NCBI GenBank assembly: GCA_045504435.1
Contig: JBEULC010000001.1
Span: 434,001-498,000 of the forward strand
DNA from: JBEULC01 sp045504435
Lineage (GTDB): Bacteria; Pseudomonadota; Alphaproteobacteria; WRAU01; Hepatincolaceae
Direction of reading: 5' to 3'
Length of the DNA stretch: 64,000 nucleotides
The notes under the pieces were generated by a model. It ran no database searches, had not been told where the DNA came from, and saw only the letters and a program-made list of their open reading frames with translations. Of this stretch, positions 35,610 through 48,196 are shown one piece after another. A program made the translations under genes and the position numbers. Numbering within the stretch: position 1 is the first letter of the stretch; the number at the start of each line of letters is the position of its first letter.

Positions 35610-36857
35610 ATGTATATTATTAATAGGGTTTTTAAAAGGTATTTTTCGCATGTAAGTAATTTTTTTAGCGGGCAATCCGCTATAGATTATTTATATCTCT
35701 TACTTCTTTTATTACTCCCTTTGTTTTTTCCTATAACTCTTCAGGCGGCTACTACATCTACTAATCAATCCCCTTCTATTACTAATTATTCTGATGATAT
35801 CATCACGCAGCAAAATTTTGCTGAACAGGAGATTATTAGATTAAATCAAGAATTAGAAGCGTTGAAAACGCAAATTAATGAAAAAGAACTATCTGAAAAA
35901 CAAATAAATTTAGAATTAGAGACTTATAAAAGTAAAGAAGCCTTAAGGATAGCTAAGCAAAATAGGCTTAAAAATTTGCAAATCCTTTTAACCTCTACTC
36001 TTTTTGGTAATAAAGATAGCTTAGATAAAGATTATCGCTTTGCTTATCAAGCAATAATGTTAGGAAGCATTGAAGAGGGAATCAAACAATTTAAAGTATA
36101 TTTGGCTAAACAGGAAAAAGAAGATAATAAAATTTTAACCAATCAAACTGCAATTAAGGAGGATCCATCTCAAATTGCCAAGCTTAATGATAAGGAGACT
36201 TCTATAAACGCTAAAGCTAATTTTATTTTAGGAGAGTTATTGACTATTGAATCAGATCTTAGAAGCGCTTTAGTTCACTTTGCAGAAAGCTATAAACAAA
36301 CCCAATCCATTGATATTAGTTTGTTATCATTAATTAATATGGCTTCTTTATTTGATCTTTTAAATAGACAAGATGAATTATGTATTACTTTAAAAAGATT
36401 TGATGATGATTTATCGATGATTATTGCTAATTCTTTAAAATCTGATATTGCTGCCAAATATTTTAATATTATTGATGATTTAAAGAAAACTAACCAATGT
36501 ACCGGTTCTATTAATACTAATCAACTAAATAATAATATTGCTAACTCTTTGCAAAAAAATGAACTTACCTCACATCCTGAATTGCCTGTTAATACTCAAG
36601 ATGAGGCAAGCTCATTTATAACAGATGAGCCACAAGCTAATTATAGCGTAAAACGGCAGCTTGATAATTTGAACAATGCGCTGCTGGATAATTTTCAACA
36701 AAATACCAATTCTTACTCTAATATATTATCTCCAAGTGATAATGAAATTTCATTCCCCAAAACAAGCAAGCCTTTACAGCCCTTAGATCCTTCATTAAGG
36801 GGGTATAAAACCTCTACAGAAATTAAAAAGCCTTATATGCAGCCTTTTGGTGATTGA
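35610..36857 (+). CDS. cpoB: Tol-Pal associated protein CpoB/YbgF-like
   Basis: A periplasmic protein that links Tol-Pal to peptidoglycan synthesis at division. I start it at ATG 35610 (415 residues); the frame is open back to 35487, but that start lies in the pal terminator stem. A hydrophobic segment (DYLYLLLLLLLPLFFPITL) acts as signal, then a coiled coil (about 60-120, EIIRLNQELEALKTQINEKE) and a TPR-like part (FAYQAIMLGSIEEGIKQFKVYL, KANFILGELL). The last 100 residues are Asn/Ser/Gln rich and low complexity. The call relies on position after pal and on the coil-TPR layout; sequence identity to E. coli CpoB looks low. Confidence 0.7.
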   Translation: MYIINRVFKRYFSHVSNFFSGQSAIDYLYLLLLLLLPLFFPITLQAATTSTNQSPSITNYSDDIITQQNFAEQEIIRLNQELEALKTQINEKELSEKQINLELETYKSKEALRIAKQNRLKNLQILLTSTLFGNKDSLDKDYRFAYQAIMLGSIEEGIKQFKVYLAKQEKEDNKILTNQTAIKEDPSQIAKLNDKETSINAKANFILGELLTIESDLRSALVHFAESYKQTQSIDISLLSLINMASLFDLLNRQDELCITLKRFDDDLSMIIANSLKSDIAAKYFNIIDDLKKTNQCTGSINTNQLNNNIANSLQKNELTSHPELPVNTQDEASSFITDEPQANYSVKRQLDNLNNALLDNFQQNTNSYSNILSPSDNEISFPKTSKPLQPLDPSLRGYKTSTEIKKPYMQPFGD

Positions 36858-36986
36858 TATTTTAAAAATAATGGTTAATCAAATAAGGGACAATATACGT
36901 TTGCTTTCTAAAATTTCTATAATAAAATACCAAGATAGAAATTTATAACAATAAAGTTTTGTATTTAAAGTCTTAAGGCAATTTAT

Positions 36987-38273
36987 ATGCTATCTAGTTA
37001 CCTTCTCAATGATCATAATTTCAGTAAAATTTTATCTGCTTTAACTATTTTTCCTAAATCTCCTAAATTAGCAGTGGCCGTATCAGGGGGCAGCGACAGT
37101 ATAACATTAGCTATATATTGCGCTAGATGGGTAACTAAATTTGGAGGAGAGGTCACGGCTTTAATTGTGGATCATCAAATGAGGGAAGAGTCTACCTTGG
37201 AGGCTAAGTTTGTAAAAGAACTACTTAAAGACTACAATATTAGATCTGTGATTTTAACCCGGGAAAAGCTTAATTTAACCTCAGCTATTCAATCCAAGGC
37301 GCGGGAAGACCGTTATCGCTTATTAGAGCAATACTGTCAAAAATATCATATTCCTTATTTATTGTTAGCTCACCATTTAGATGATCAAATAGAAACATTG
37401 ATAATGAGAGAAGAAAAAGGGGTTAATATTATTGGAAATTCGGGTATGGCTGCAAAACTTATCAAAGAACAGGTAATTATCCTGCGTCCCTTTTTACAAT
37501 TAAGTAAAGCTCATATTAGAGATAAGTTACAAAAATTAGGCGGCAAATGGGTAGAAGATCCTTCTAATCAAAATGATAAGTATAAAAGGGTGCAAATTAG
37601 AGAATCACTAAAAAAGCTCAGTTTGGTTGAAAAGTTAAATTTACTTAAAAATCTTACAAAAAATGTGAAAAATCGTCAAAACATAGAGAGCCAGATAATG
37701 GATTTTTTAATAAAGGGGGTAATAATTAATAAATTTGGCTTGCTGAAATTAAATTTAATACTATTTAATACATATGAGAGAGTAGTAAAAATAATTATTT
37801 TAAGAAAGCTTTTAAAATATGCTTCAGGATCTTTTTATTATGTTAAAATAAAAAAAATAGAAAATCTTCTTACTCAACTAAAAACTATCCAATTTAATAC
37901 TTATTCCTTGGGTAATTGTATTTTAAAAATTAAAAAAGATTTTCTAATAATTTTTAAAGAAGCTAAGAATCTAAATTTGAACTTACCGCATACAGAAAAT
38001 TTTTGTATATGGGATGGTAGATTTTTTATTCAAGGCCTAAATCCTAATCAATGGGTTGGCGTGCTTAATCCTGAGATACTTGAGCATTTGAAAAAAGATA
38101 AAGATTTTATAGGTTTTTTTTTAAAGCATAATTTAAAAGAAAAAGAAATAAAATCTTTACCTTGGATATACGAAACAACAAGTGGGCAACAAGATTCTTG
38201 GAAACAAGGCACATATCATCAATTTTATTATAAGGCTCAAGATAGCCTTTTAATGAGCATATTTTGTGATTAA
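36987..38273 (+). CDS. tilS: tRNA(Ile) lysidine synthetase TilS
   Basis: Adds lysine to C34 of the AUA-reading tRNA-Ile. 428 residues. The PP-loop SGGSDS is at 33-38, with ALIVDHQMREEST and LLLAHHLDDQIETLIMR typical of TilS. GKWVEDPSNQNDKYKRVQIR ends the catalytic part. The C-terminal 200 residues are poorly conserved and Lys/Ile rich. It precedes ftsH, as in many alphaproteobacteria. Confidence 0.92.
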   Translation: MLSSYLLNDHNFSKILSALTIFPKSPKLAVAVSGGSDSITLAIYCARWVTKFGGEVTALIVDHQMREESTLEAKFVKELLKDYNIRSVILTREKLNLTSAIQSKAREDRYRLLEQYCQKYHIPYLLLAHHLDDQIETLIMREEKGVNIIGNSGMAAKLIKEQVIILRPFLQLSKAHIRDKLQKLGGKWVEDPSNQNDKYKRVQIRESLKKLSLVEKLNLLKNLTKNVKNRQNIESQIMDFLIKGVIINKFGLLKLNLILFNTYERVVKIIILRKLLKYASGSFYYVKIKKIENLLTQLKTIQFNTYSLGNCILKIKKDFLIIFKEAKNLNLNLPHTENFCIWDGRFFIQGLNPNQWVGVLNPEILEHLKKDKDFIGFFLKHNLKEKEIKSLPWIYETTSGQQDSWKQGTYHQFYYKAQDSLLMSIFCD

Positions 38274-38342
38274 TAGAGAAAAAATTGTTATTTATACTAT
38301 TATGTTAAAATTCTGATAACAAATAACACTAAAGAGGTAATT

Positions 38343-40238
<1,896 letters not shown>

Positions 40239-40284
40239 TTTAAGGCCTAATCTTAGCCCTTAAATTAATCCATATATTATCTTT

Positions 40285-40330
40285 AAATACATTGAGCTAA
40301 TAATTTTTTAATTATTAGCTCAATGTATTT
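40285..40330 (+). terminator. 20-bp perfect stem-loop after ftsH
   Basis: AAATACATTGAGCTAATAAT (40285-40304) and its exact complement (40311-40330) close a 6-nt T/A loop, 47 bp past the ftsH stop. A shorter inverted repeat (40234-40245 with 40258-40269) overlaps the stop codon itself. The pair should end the tilS-ftsH transcript. Confidence 0.75.
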
Positions 40331-40470
40331 ATATGTAATTAAAATTTAAATAAAGCACCCAATCATCTAAGTATAATATTATTTATAGAGCAATTGTACG
40401 AATCATAGCTTTTCTTAAAGCTAAAGGTAACTATAAATAATAATAAAAAATAAGAGGCAAGTAAATAATA

Positions 40471-41814
40471 ATGAAAACATTTGGTACAGATGGCATCAGA
40501 GGCAAAGCTAATGAATATCCTATGACCTCAGAGATAATTTTACAAGTAGGGATGGCAGCAGCCTTACATCTAGGATCTTCAGAAACTACTAATAGGGTGG
40601 TTATCGGCAAAGATACGCGCTTATCAGGATATATGTTTGAAACTGCTCTTACCTCAGGTTTAACTAGTATGGGTAAAGATGTGTTATTAGTAGGACCAAT
40701 GCCCACTCCAGCGGTGGCAATGTTAACTAAATCAATTAGAGCGGATTTAGGGATCATGATATCAGCTTCTCATAATCCCTATTATGATAATGGAATAAAA
40801 TTATTTGATAAATATGGTTATAAACTTTCCGATGAAAGCGAACAAGCTATTGAAGCACTATTGGGGAAGGATTTTTCTCCTTATCTGGTGAAATCTAGTA
40901 AAGTAGGAAGGGTAGAGCGTTTACAAGAATCAGTGGGACGCTATATTGAATATATAAAATCCCATTTTCCTCAAGATGCCTCATTATCAGGTCTAAAGAT
41001 TGTGGTTGATTGTGCTAATGGGGCCGCCTATAAGGTGGCACCTACGATTTTGTATGAATTAGGCGCCATAGTAATCCCTATAGGGATTAATCCTAATGGT
41101 TTTAATATTAATCAACAATGTGGATCCACAGATATTAAAGAATTACGCTTAAAAGTTTTAGAATCAGAGGCAGATATCGGCATAGCTTTTGATGGGGATG
41201 CTGACAGATTAATTATTATTGATGAAAGAGGGAATGTAATTGATGGTGATAAAATTTTGGCCATTTTAGCTACTCATTGGCATAAGGTAGGTAAATTAAA
41301 GAATCATAAAGTAGTGGGCACCATTATGGCCAATCTAAGTTTTGAGAAATATTTAAATTCTCAAAAAATTGAACTGATTCGTACTTCAGTAGGTGATAGA
41401 TATGTAAGCGAAGGAATGCAGCAGCATCAATGTAATTTAGGTGGGGAACAATCAGGGCATGTAATTTTATCTGATTATTCTACTACAGGAGATGCTATAT
41501 TAGCTGCTTTAGAGGTGTTAAGCATTATTGTTATATCCAAACAATCTGCTAGCAAAGTATGTAATTTATACAAAGCTGCTCCTCAGATTTTAAAGAATCT
41601 AAAATATAATACTGATTCTAATCCCTTAGAAGACAAAAATATTATAGATTTTATTGAGAATCAGCAAAAAAAATATCAGCAGGATTATAGGATAGTAGTA
41701 AGAAAATCAGGCACAGAAAAGTTGATTAGAGTAATGGTAGAAGGAGAAAAACACGAAGAAACCAGCATGATTTGTGACAATATTATTGATAAAATTTCTG
41801 CCCATATTAACTAA
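40471..41814 (+). CDS. glmM: Phosphoglucosamine mutase GlmM
   Basis: Interconverts glucosamine 6- and 1-phosphate, leading to UDP-GlcNAc for peptidoglycan. The 447-residue length is normal. The phosphoserine loop ISASHNPYYDNGIK has the active Ser at residue 100, the metal loop is IAFDGDADRLI, the sugar loop GGEQSGHVI, and the phosphate-binding loop VRKSGTEKLIRVM. It begins MKTFGTDGIRG. Its presence argues for at least partial cell-wall synthesis, in line with the Tol-Pal genes. Confidence 0.97.
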   Translation: MKTFGTDGIRGKANEYPMTSEIILQVGMAAALHLGSSETTNRVVIGKDTRLSGYMFETALTSGLTSMGKDVLLVGPMPTPAVAMLTKSIRADLGIMISASHNPYYDNGIKLFDKYGYKLSDESEQAIEALLGKDFSPYLVKSSKVGRVERLQESVGRYIEYIKSHFPQDASLSGLKIVVDCANGAAYKVAPTILYELGAIVIPIGINPNGFNINQQCGSTDIKELRLKVLESEADIGIAFDGDADRLIIIDERGNVIDGDKILAILATHWHKVGKLKNHKVVGTIMANLSFEKYLNSQKIELIRTSVGDRYVSEGMQQHQCNLGGEQSGHVILSDYSTTGDAILAALEVLSIIVISKQSASKVCNLYKAAPQILKNLKYNTDSNPLEDKNIIDFIENQQKKYQQDYRIVVRKSGTEKLIRVMVEGEKHEETSMICDNIIDKISAHIN

Positions 41815-41894
41815 TAAGCTAAGATAGAGGTAAATAGACTTTAAACTCATATTAGTAATTTAAATAATTTTTCTTAGGATTTTAAATAAAGTAT

Positions 41895-41923
41895 TTGACA
41901 AGGGGTTAAAAGGGGATTATATT
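41895..41923 (+). promoter_or_regulatory. 16S rRNA promoter
   Basis: TTGACA and TATATT with exactly 17 bp between them, about 175 bp upstream of the mature 16S. The consensus -35 and ideal spacing suit a strong rRNA promoter. Confidence 0.75.
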
Positions 41924-42001
41924 AGATTTTATAATTTGAAGGCTAGTTGGCTTAAGAAGGTTTGGCTAGTAGATAATTTTATAGGTTTACAGATATTGAA
42001 T

Positions 42002-42039
42002 TAGTAAGGTAAGTAATATGGTAGTAGGTGGTGAGAGTT
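42002..42039 (+). other. RNase III processing stem of 16S rRNA, 5' arm
   Basis: The segment ending AGGTGGTGAGAGTT is complementary to AACTCTCACCACCT at 43673-43686; with mismatches, pairing extends through GGTAATAT-like sequence to about 43709. The stem encloses the whole 16S gene and nothing else, which shows that 16S is processed from its own transcript. Confidence 0.75.
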
Positions 42040-42097
42040 GCCTATGAAGGTTAGAAATTGAAGAATTAAGCTAACGTCGATTCATGGGTAAAGGAAA

Positions 42098-43581
<1,484 letters not shown>

Positions 43582-43672
43582 AAGAATATTTATTTATTGG
43601 TCTAAAAATTAGCTTTAGGGTTAAAGATTAGGTTTAATATTAAATGTTCAAAATAATATATACATACATTTT

Positions 43673-43709
43673 AACTCTCACCACCTTCTAGCATATTACC
43701 TTATTTACT
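43673..43709 (+). other. RNase III processing stem of 16S rRNA, 3' arm
   Basis: Complementary to the leader at 42002-42039, with a perfect 14-bp core next to the rRNA side and imperfect pairing further out. Confidence 0.75.
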
Positions 43710-43753
43710 TATGTCACATTTTCTACCTAAAATCTTTAGGTAGAAGTTAAGAT

Positions 43754-43793
43754 AAAAAAGCGAGATAACTTAAAAAATTATCTCGCTTTTTTT
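43754..43793 (+). terminator. Terminator of the 16S transcript
   Basis: AAAAAAGCGAGATAA and TTATCTCGCTTTTTT form a perfect 15-bp stem with a T tract, about 170 bp after mature 16S. No gene lies between, so the 16S unit is monocistronic. Confidence 0.9.
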
Positions 43794-44931
43794 ATGTTTA
43801 ACTAGCTTCATCTTTTTAAGTTAATTACTTTTTAAGTTATTTGATAGCTTAAAGTTTGATTATCTAAAAGTGGAAAGTGACTAAGAGCTGATAATAAGAG
43901 ATCTAACCGGTAAAAAAGGAGCTAATTAAAAGATTATCTCCTTTTATGCAGTTTATAGTGATTTGTAATTATTAATTTAACTTTTTATAGCAGGGCTTAA
44001 AAAGCTGAAAAATTAAGAAAATTAAGAAAGGTAAAATCATTAATGAAATTATAAAATTATGAATTATTAAATCTTAAAGATATTACGTAAGATTTAAATA
44101 TATAGGCCCTTAGAGGGAGATAGTTAAGAAGATAAATTATTATTAGCAGCAATATTAGATATTTATTATATAATATCAGAAGAATAATAAGAACAAATTA
44201 ATTTCTATTTTGTTGCTAAAATTATTTTTTAATAGCTTAAAGTAGGATAATTTAAAGGATAGAAGATAACGGGGGAAAGAACATTTTGCTTAGGCTATTA
44301 AGGTAGATAATTTTTTCTATACTAAAATATAAAGCTTAAAGTACTTAGGAACATTCCATAATCATCATTGGAAGAAATATCAAGATTATAATAATAAAGG
44401 TATAATCTATTAAAATCTAAAAAAATTATTCATAAAATTTAAAACTCCCAATAGGTAAATAAAATTTACACCTATGGGAAACGAACAGCTTGTAGCCTGG
44501 CAATAGTAGTACTTTATGCTTAAAGTCCTATCACTTCTGCTTATTACTACTTCTCCCTCTTATTGGGTATATAAAGATAAATGCTATAATTGATGTTATT
44601 TTATTTCCCCTAGGTATACTTTTGGCTACTCTTAATAAGATCTCTATAATGTTTATACAAATAATTAAAAATAAAACGCCTATCTATTTATTTAAAGTAT
44701 TGAACACTACCTTAGGGAGTAAAAGGGTAGTTATGAAGTAACTTATAGGAGAGTTACTAAGAGTTATATAATAATTATGATAATTGAGGAGCTTACTAAA
44801 TAAGGGAAATCAGTATTAAATTTCAAAAAATAATATGCTTTCTTATAGTTTAATTAAAATACACGGATTGTAATTAAGATGGGTAACAGCAGGAGTATCT
44901 AATTAATAATAATTCAGCCTTAACATATAAG
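43794..44931. other. 1.1-kb non-coding region between 16S and the PAP2 gene
   Basis: No open frame of note on either strand. CCCAATAGGT at about 44449 can pair with ACCTATGGG at about 44472 to form a small stem-loop. The rest looks like degenerate AT-rich DNA. Confidence 0.4.
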
Positions 44932-45540
44932 TTAAGCAGCAAATAAAGATCTTAACAAATAAAGTACCAAAGCCCCACCTATAGTAAGTAACCCAGCTAC
45001 ACTTACTTGGCTTCTAGATATCAATAATTGATATCTAGAAGCTATTATTCTTGCGACCATGATAGATAAAAGTAAAGAAGCCATTATATCAGAAATATAA
45101 TGGCTGTTTGAGGCTACTCGAGAGTAGGAGACAAAGATGCCAACAATATAACTTGGAAGCGCATAGTAAGCACCGAATCTAAAATGAATAAAAGCCGTAG
45201 GGGCAAAACTAGTAGCTGCATGACCACTTGGAAAACTATCGGCTTTCCCATTGGGGCGTATTCTTTGGAAAATCTTTTTAGCCACATAAGTAATGCCCAC
45301 TACTGAAGAGGCAATCACTACATATTGTGCTAATCCTTTATAATCTCTAGTAGCTACAATTAAACCTAAAGCTCCAATATTAAGCACATAAGGAAGAAAA
45401 CTGCCTACATTTTTTTGCAATACTATAGACTGAGAGCTTTGGGATTTAAGAAACTGCGGAGAATCAAGCGGAGTAAAAGAGATTATTATGCTAATCAAAG
45501 TAGCGATAATTGTGCTAATAATAAAAAAGCGATTACTCAT
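44932..45540 (-). CDS. PAP2-family membrane phosphatase
   Basis: A 202-residue inner-membrane protein with about six helices. All three phosphatase motifs are present: K88-X6-R95-P96 (KKIFQRIRP), PSGH at 104-107, and S140-R141-X5-His147-X3-Asp151 (SRVASNSHYISD). The active site faces the periplasm in this family. Substrates may be undecaprenyl diphosphate, phosphatidylglycerol phosphate or lipid A-type phosphates; sequence alone does not choose. It lies about 100 bp from the SAM-hydrolase-like gene on the same strand. Confidence 0.85.
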   Translation of the reverse strand: MSNRFFIISTIIATLISIIISFTPLDSPQFLKSQSSQSIVLQKNVGSFLPYVLNIGALGLIVATRDYKGLAQYVVIASSVVGITYVAKKIFQRIRPNGKADSFPSGHAATSFAPTAFIHFRFGAYYALPSYIVGIFVSYSRVASNSHYISDIMASLLLSIMVARIIASRYQLLISRSQVSVAGLLTIGGALVLYLLRSLFAA

Positions 45541-45566
45541 ATATACACCTTAATTTAATTTCCAGC

Positions 45567-45754
45567 TTACTATTTTCTAAAAGGATCCCAGATTCTATTT
45601 GGCAGTTATTGGTAAAATCACCCATATTTAAAGCAAGCAATCCTATGACAAATTTAATTTTGAGATTACTATTTTCCAAGAGGCCCCAGATTCTATTTGA
45701 TAAGTATTGGCAAAATCACCCATATTTAAAGCAAGAGATACCTCTGATAAATTG
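45567..45754. repeat. 99-bp tandem duplication at the 3' end of the SAM-hydrolase-like gene
   Basis: Two diverged copies, about 45567-45655 and 45666-45754, share AGATTCTATTT and AAAATCACCCATATTTAAAG at a constant 99-bp offset. The copy nearer 45754 encodes the present C-terminus (ALNMGDFANTYQIESGA). The other copy is downstream and still reads ALNMGDFTNNCQIESG, but is outside the present frame end. Confidence 0.8.
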
Positions 45755-46854
45755 TTAAGGTAAAGAACGGCACCACTTTCTGGACCCGCAGCAACTCCTC
45801 CTACATAAGGTATATCATCATTATATACTAAGGTATTTTCATAATAAATTTTTACATTTAACTTATCATTAAGCTTAGTCTTTAAAGTAGAAAAAAGCTT
45901 TTTCGGAATATTAGTCCACACATTGCCATAGGTGGGTTCAATGATTGATACCATACCGATCAGGTTATTCTCCTCAACAGTTGGTTTAATATATTGCAAA
46001 GTAATAATTTCATCAGTAAATTTATTACCAATATCAGCAAAAGATATTTGTTGATTAGCTAACAAAGCTGCAGTTAAAGCGTACATATTTAATTCAGCTG
46101 GTAATTTGCCTTTATCTATCTTACTCATTAACTTTTCTCTGGATATTATCCTAACTTCTTCAAGGCCTATATTTTCTTTAATTAAAGTTAAAAGACCATT
46201 ATTAGGGTTAACAAAGTACTGGGAGGTTTTGCTCTTAGCAATAATAGCTTGATCAATATTATTAGGATCCGTATTAACTATAGATAAAAATACGGTGCCT
46301 TTTGGCCAAAAATTGCTTACTTCTTGTAAACGGTAAGCGCCTTCCCATATATTATAGGCTGGAATATATTGGGTAATCTCAAAGGTAGGAATATTTGAGT
46401 TTATACTGTAAATAGAGCCTTTTAAACGAGCTAGTGCCCCATCTTGTAATCCTAAATCGCTCATGATTATCACCGCATTAACTGAAAGATTAGAGGTTTT
46501 GATTATTGTAGAAACAGGTAGGTTTCTTATAGCTCCTGAGGATCCACTTTTATTAGTGTTACCTTTAGTACCAGCATTTTTAGTAGAGGGGCCAGAAGTT
46601 TTAGGCGCAGCTTTTTTAGGAGCCATAGTAGTTTGTTTACTCTTACTGTTAGAAGATGCGGTAGCTTTAGTTGCTTTAGAGGAGGGGGTTGAACTAGGGG
46701 TAACTGATTTAATTTCAGCTGCATTAGTAGAGATAGGTGGCTCCGCTTTTAGCTGACTAGTTTGATATTTTTCTGCAGCTTGAAGATAATTATATTTTAT
46801 TGTAGGATTATTAGTTACTAAGATAATTGCAATTAACATAGGAAATAATTTCAT
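45643..46854 (-). CDS. Exported SAM hydrolase/DUF62-like protein with degenerate active site
   Basis: A 403-residue protein. Residues 1-27 form a signal segment. A Ser/Lys/Thr/Pro-rich linker covers about 28-112, and the DUF62 fold (SAM hydrolase, relatives fluorinase and chlorinase) covers about 125-400. Fold markers are IIMSDLGLQDGALARLKG, QYIPAYNIWEGAYRLQEV, FWPKGTVFLSIVN, QYFVNPNNGLLTLI and EPTYGNVWTNIPKK. The catalytic DPGVGTxR motif (Asp68/Arg75 of the archaeal prototype) reads DPNNIDQA, and the TFHGRD segment with the catalytic His is lost. Hydrolysis of SAM is therefore doubtful; binding could remain. It probably precedes the PAP2 gene on a shared transcript. Confidence 0.75.
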   Translation of the reverse strand: MKLFPMLIAIILVTNNPTIKYNYLQAAEKYQTSQLKAEPPISTNAAEIKSVTPSSTPSSKATKATASSNSKSKQTTMAPKKAAPKTSGPSTKNAGTKGNTNKSGSSGAIRNLPVSTIIKTSNLSVNAVIIMSDLGLQDGALARLKGSIYSINSNIPTFEITQYIPAYNIWEGAYRLQEVSNFWPKGTVFLSIVNTDPNNIDQAIIAKSKTSQYFVNPNNGLLTLIKENIGLEEVRIISREKLMSKIDKGKLPAELNMYALTAALLANQQISFADIGNKFTDEIITLQYIKPTVEENNLIGMVSIIEPTYGNVWTNIPKKLFSTLKTKLNDKLNVKIYYENTLVYNDDIPYVGGVAAGPESGAVLYLNNLSEVSLALNMGDFANTYQIESGASWKIVISKLNLS

Positions 46855-47379
46855 TAGGATAATCCTTGTTAGTTTTAATAAGTAAAATGAACGAAAATTG
46901 AATATCTAAGGTTATAGAGAAAGCCCTCAATTTTAAGCTTTAATAAGCCTTAAGGTTACTACTTTATATGGTTAATAAAAAGTTTTAGTGAACAATACAG
47001 GACGTTTTTTTACACCAAAGTTTAAATAATTAATAAGATGATTAATATTTAAATCTTATTATATTACAGAATATTTATAAAATATACAAAATCTTTTAGG
47101 AACCATTAGTTTAAGGCCTTGCCTTTAAGGTGGGTTATACTTAAAAAATTAAGGGTATTGTAAATACAATCCTATTGTTATTTTGAATTTATAGAAGTAT
47201 AGTTATAAAAGAGGGATTGCGTTTACCCCCTTGGTATTGATCAAGAGGATTTCAAATCAAGAGACTATCCCACAAAGCGCTTTATATATAATAATATATG
47301 TAAAGTGATCGTCGTTGTTTGTTTTTTTGTGTTGCCAAATTTATGAAGCATTATTGCAAAAATTATCAAGGAGGTTGCC
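46855..47379. other. Intergenic region with the divergent SAM-hydrolase-like and csp promoters
   Basis: 525 bp. No gene seen. A TTGAAT/TATAAA pair near 47182-47210 is promoter-like but has only 15-bp spacing. The stretch up to 47379 could form a long 5' leader for the cold-shock gene, as is common for csp mRNAs. Confidence 0.35.
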
Positions 47380-47778
47380 ATGGATGTTAAAGAAAGTAAA
47401 CGTTATGTGGGGGTTTTAAAATGGTTTAATGAAGTGAAGCAGTTTGGTTTTATTACCCCAATTTTAGAGAAGGATGAGTTAGCGGACTCCGATATTTTTG
47501 TACATAATAAAGATCTTAATAATTGTGAAATTAGTTTAGATTTCTCCTCGCCAAAAAGAGAAGGGGATGGAGGGGTAATGCTAGAGTTTGAAGTTAAAAA
47601 GGATATTGATCGAGTAACTCATAAAGAAAGATCAATGGCAGTTAATCTGGTAAGAAGAGACGATTTACCTATACCTGAACAATATTATATTAAGAAAGAA
47701 GAAAGATCAAAGCGTACTAACTATCCTTCTAATAATAGGAGCTATTATAACGTAGATAATTCTGGAAGAAATAATTAA
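47380..47778 (+). CDS. Cold-shock-domain protein with extended C-terminus
   Basis: A single-stranded nucleic-acid-binding protein of 132 residues. The cold-shock domain spans about 8-92, with RNP1 LKWFNEVKQFGFITP and RNP2 SDIFVHNKDL. An insertion around LDFSSPKREGDGG lengthens a loop. The tail (about 100-132, KKEERSKRTNYPSNNRSYYN) is Arg/Asn/Tyr rich and likely disordered, resembling the tail of the nearby helicase. A strong AAGGAGG ribosome site precedes ATG. It is followed by a second cold-shock gene, 154 bp on. Confidence 0.88.
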   Translation: MDVKESKRYVGVLKWFNEVKQFGFITPILEKDELADSDIFVHNKDLNNCEISLDFSSPKREGDGGVMLEFEVKKDIDRVTHKERSMAVNLVRRDDLPIPEQYYIKKEERSKRTNYPSNNRSYYNVDNSGRNN

Positions 47779-47932
47779 ACCTCAAAGAAAATTAACTGTA
47801 GCCTAGTTGCCTTTAAGGAGGTTGTTATTATTTAGTTGTATTTATGTATAAATTAGGTTATAATTAAAATATTAACGTTCGCTAACTCAGTTTAGGTAAA
47901 GTTAATTTATAATACAATCTAGGAAGATAAAA

Positions 47933-48196
47933 ATGGTTAATTCAGGGAATGGTGGTCAATATAAGGGTAGAGTAAAATGGTTTAATCCCACTAAAAAGTA
48001 TGGATTTATTTGTCCTCTCAATGCTGATGGCACAGAAAAAGTTAATAGTGATATGTTTGTTCACTTAAATGCTTTTACAAATGCTGGTATAAATGAGAAC
48101 GAAATCGTGGAAAAAATGCTTGTTTCTTATGATGTAGAAATGGACAGAATGAAGGGTAAAGATTCGGCTGTTAACATATCTATAATAAAAGAGTAA
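47933..48196 (+). CDS. Cold-shock-domain protein
   Basis: An 87-residue cold-shock-domain protein. RNP1 is VKWFNPTKKYGFICP and RNP2 is DMFVHLNAF. An insertion (LNADGTEKVNS) separates the two strands, making it longer than the roughly 70-residue CspA type. It ends VNISIIKE. It likely works with the upstream cold-shock protein and the downstream DEAD-box helicase as an RNA-remodelling set. Confidence 0.88.
   Translation: MVNSGNGGQYKGRVKWFNPTKKYGFICPLNADGTEKVNSDMFVHLNAFTNAGINENEIVEKMLVSYDVEMDRMKGKDSAVNISIIKE

Noticed and set aside
46463..46756. 97-codon plus-strand frame rich in Leu and Val
   Set aside because: It is the antisense of the low-complexity Ser/Thr/Lys linker of the SAM-hydrolase-like gene; linker repeats keep this frame open by chance.
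47215..47280. tRNA-like look of the stretch upstream of the first cold-shock gene
   Set aside because: I could not form an acceptor stem or a proper T arm on either strand.
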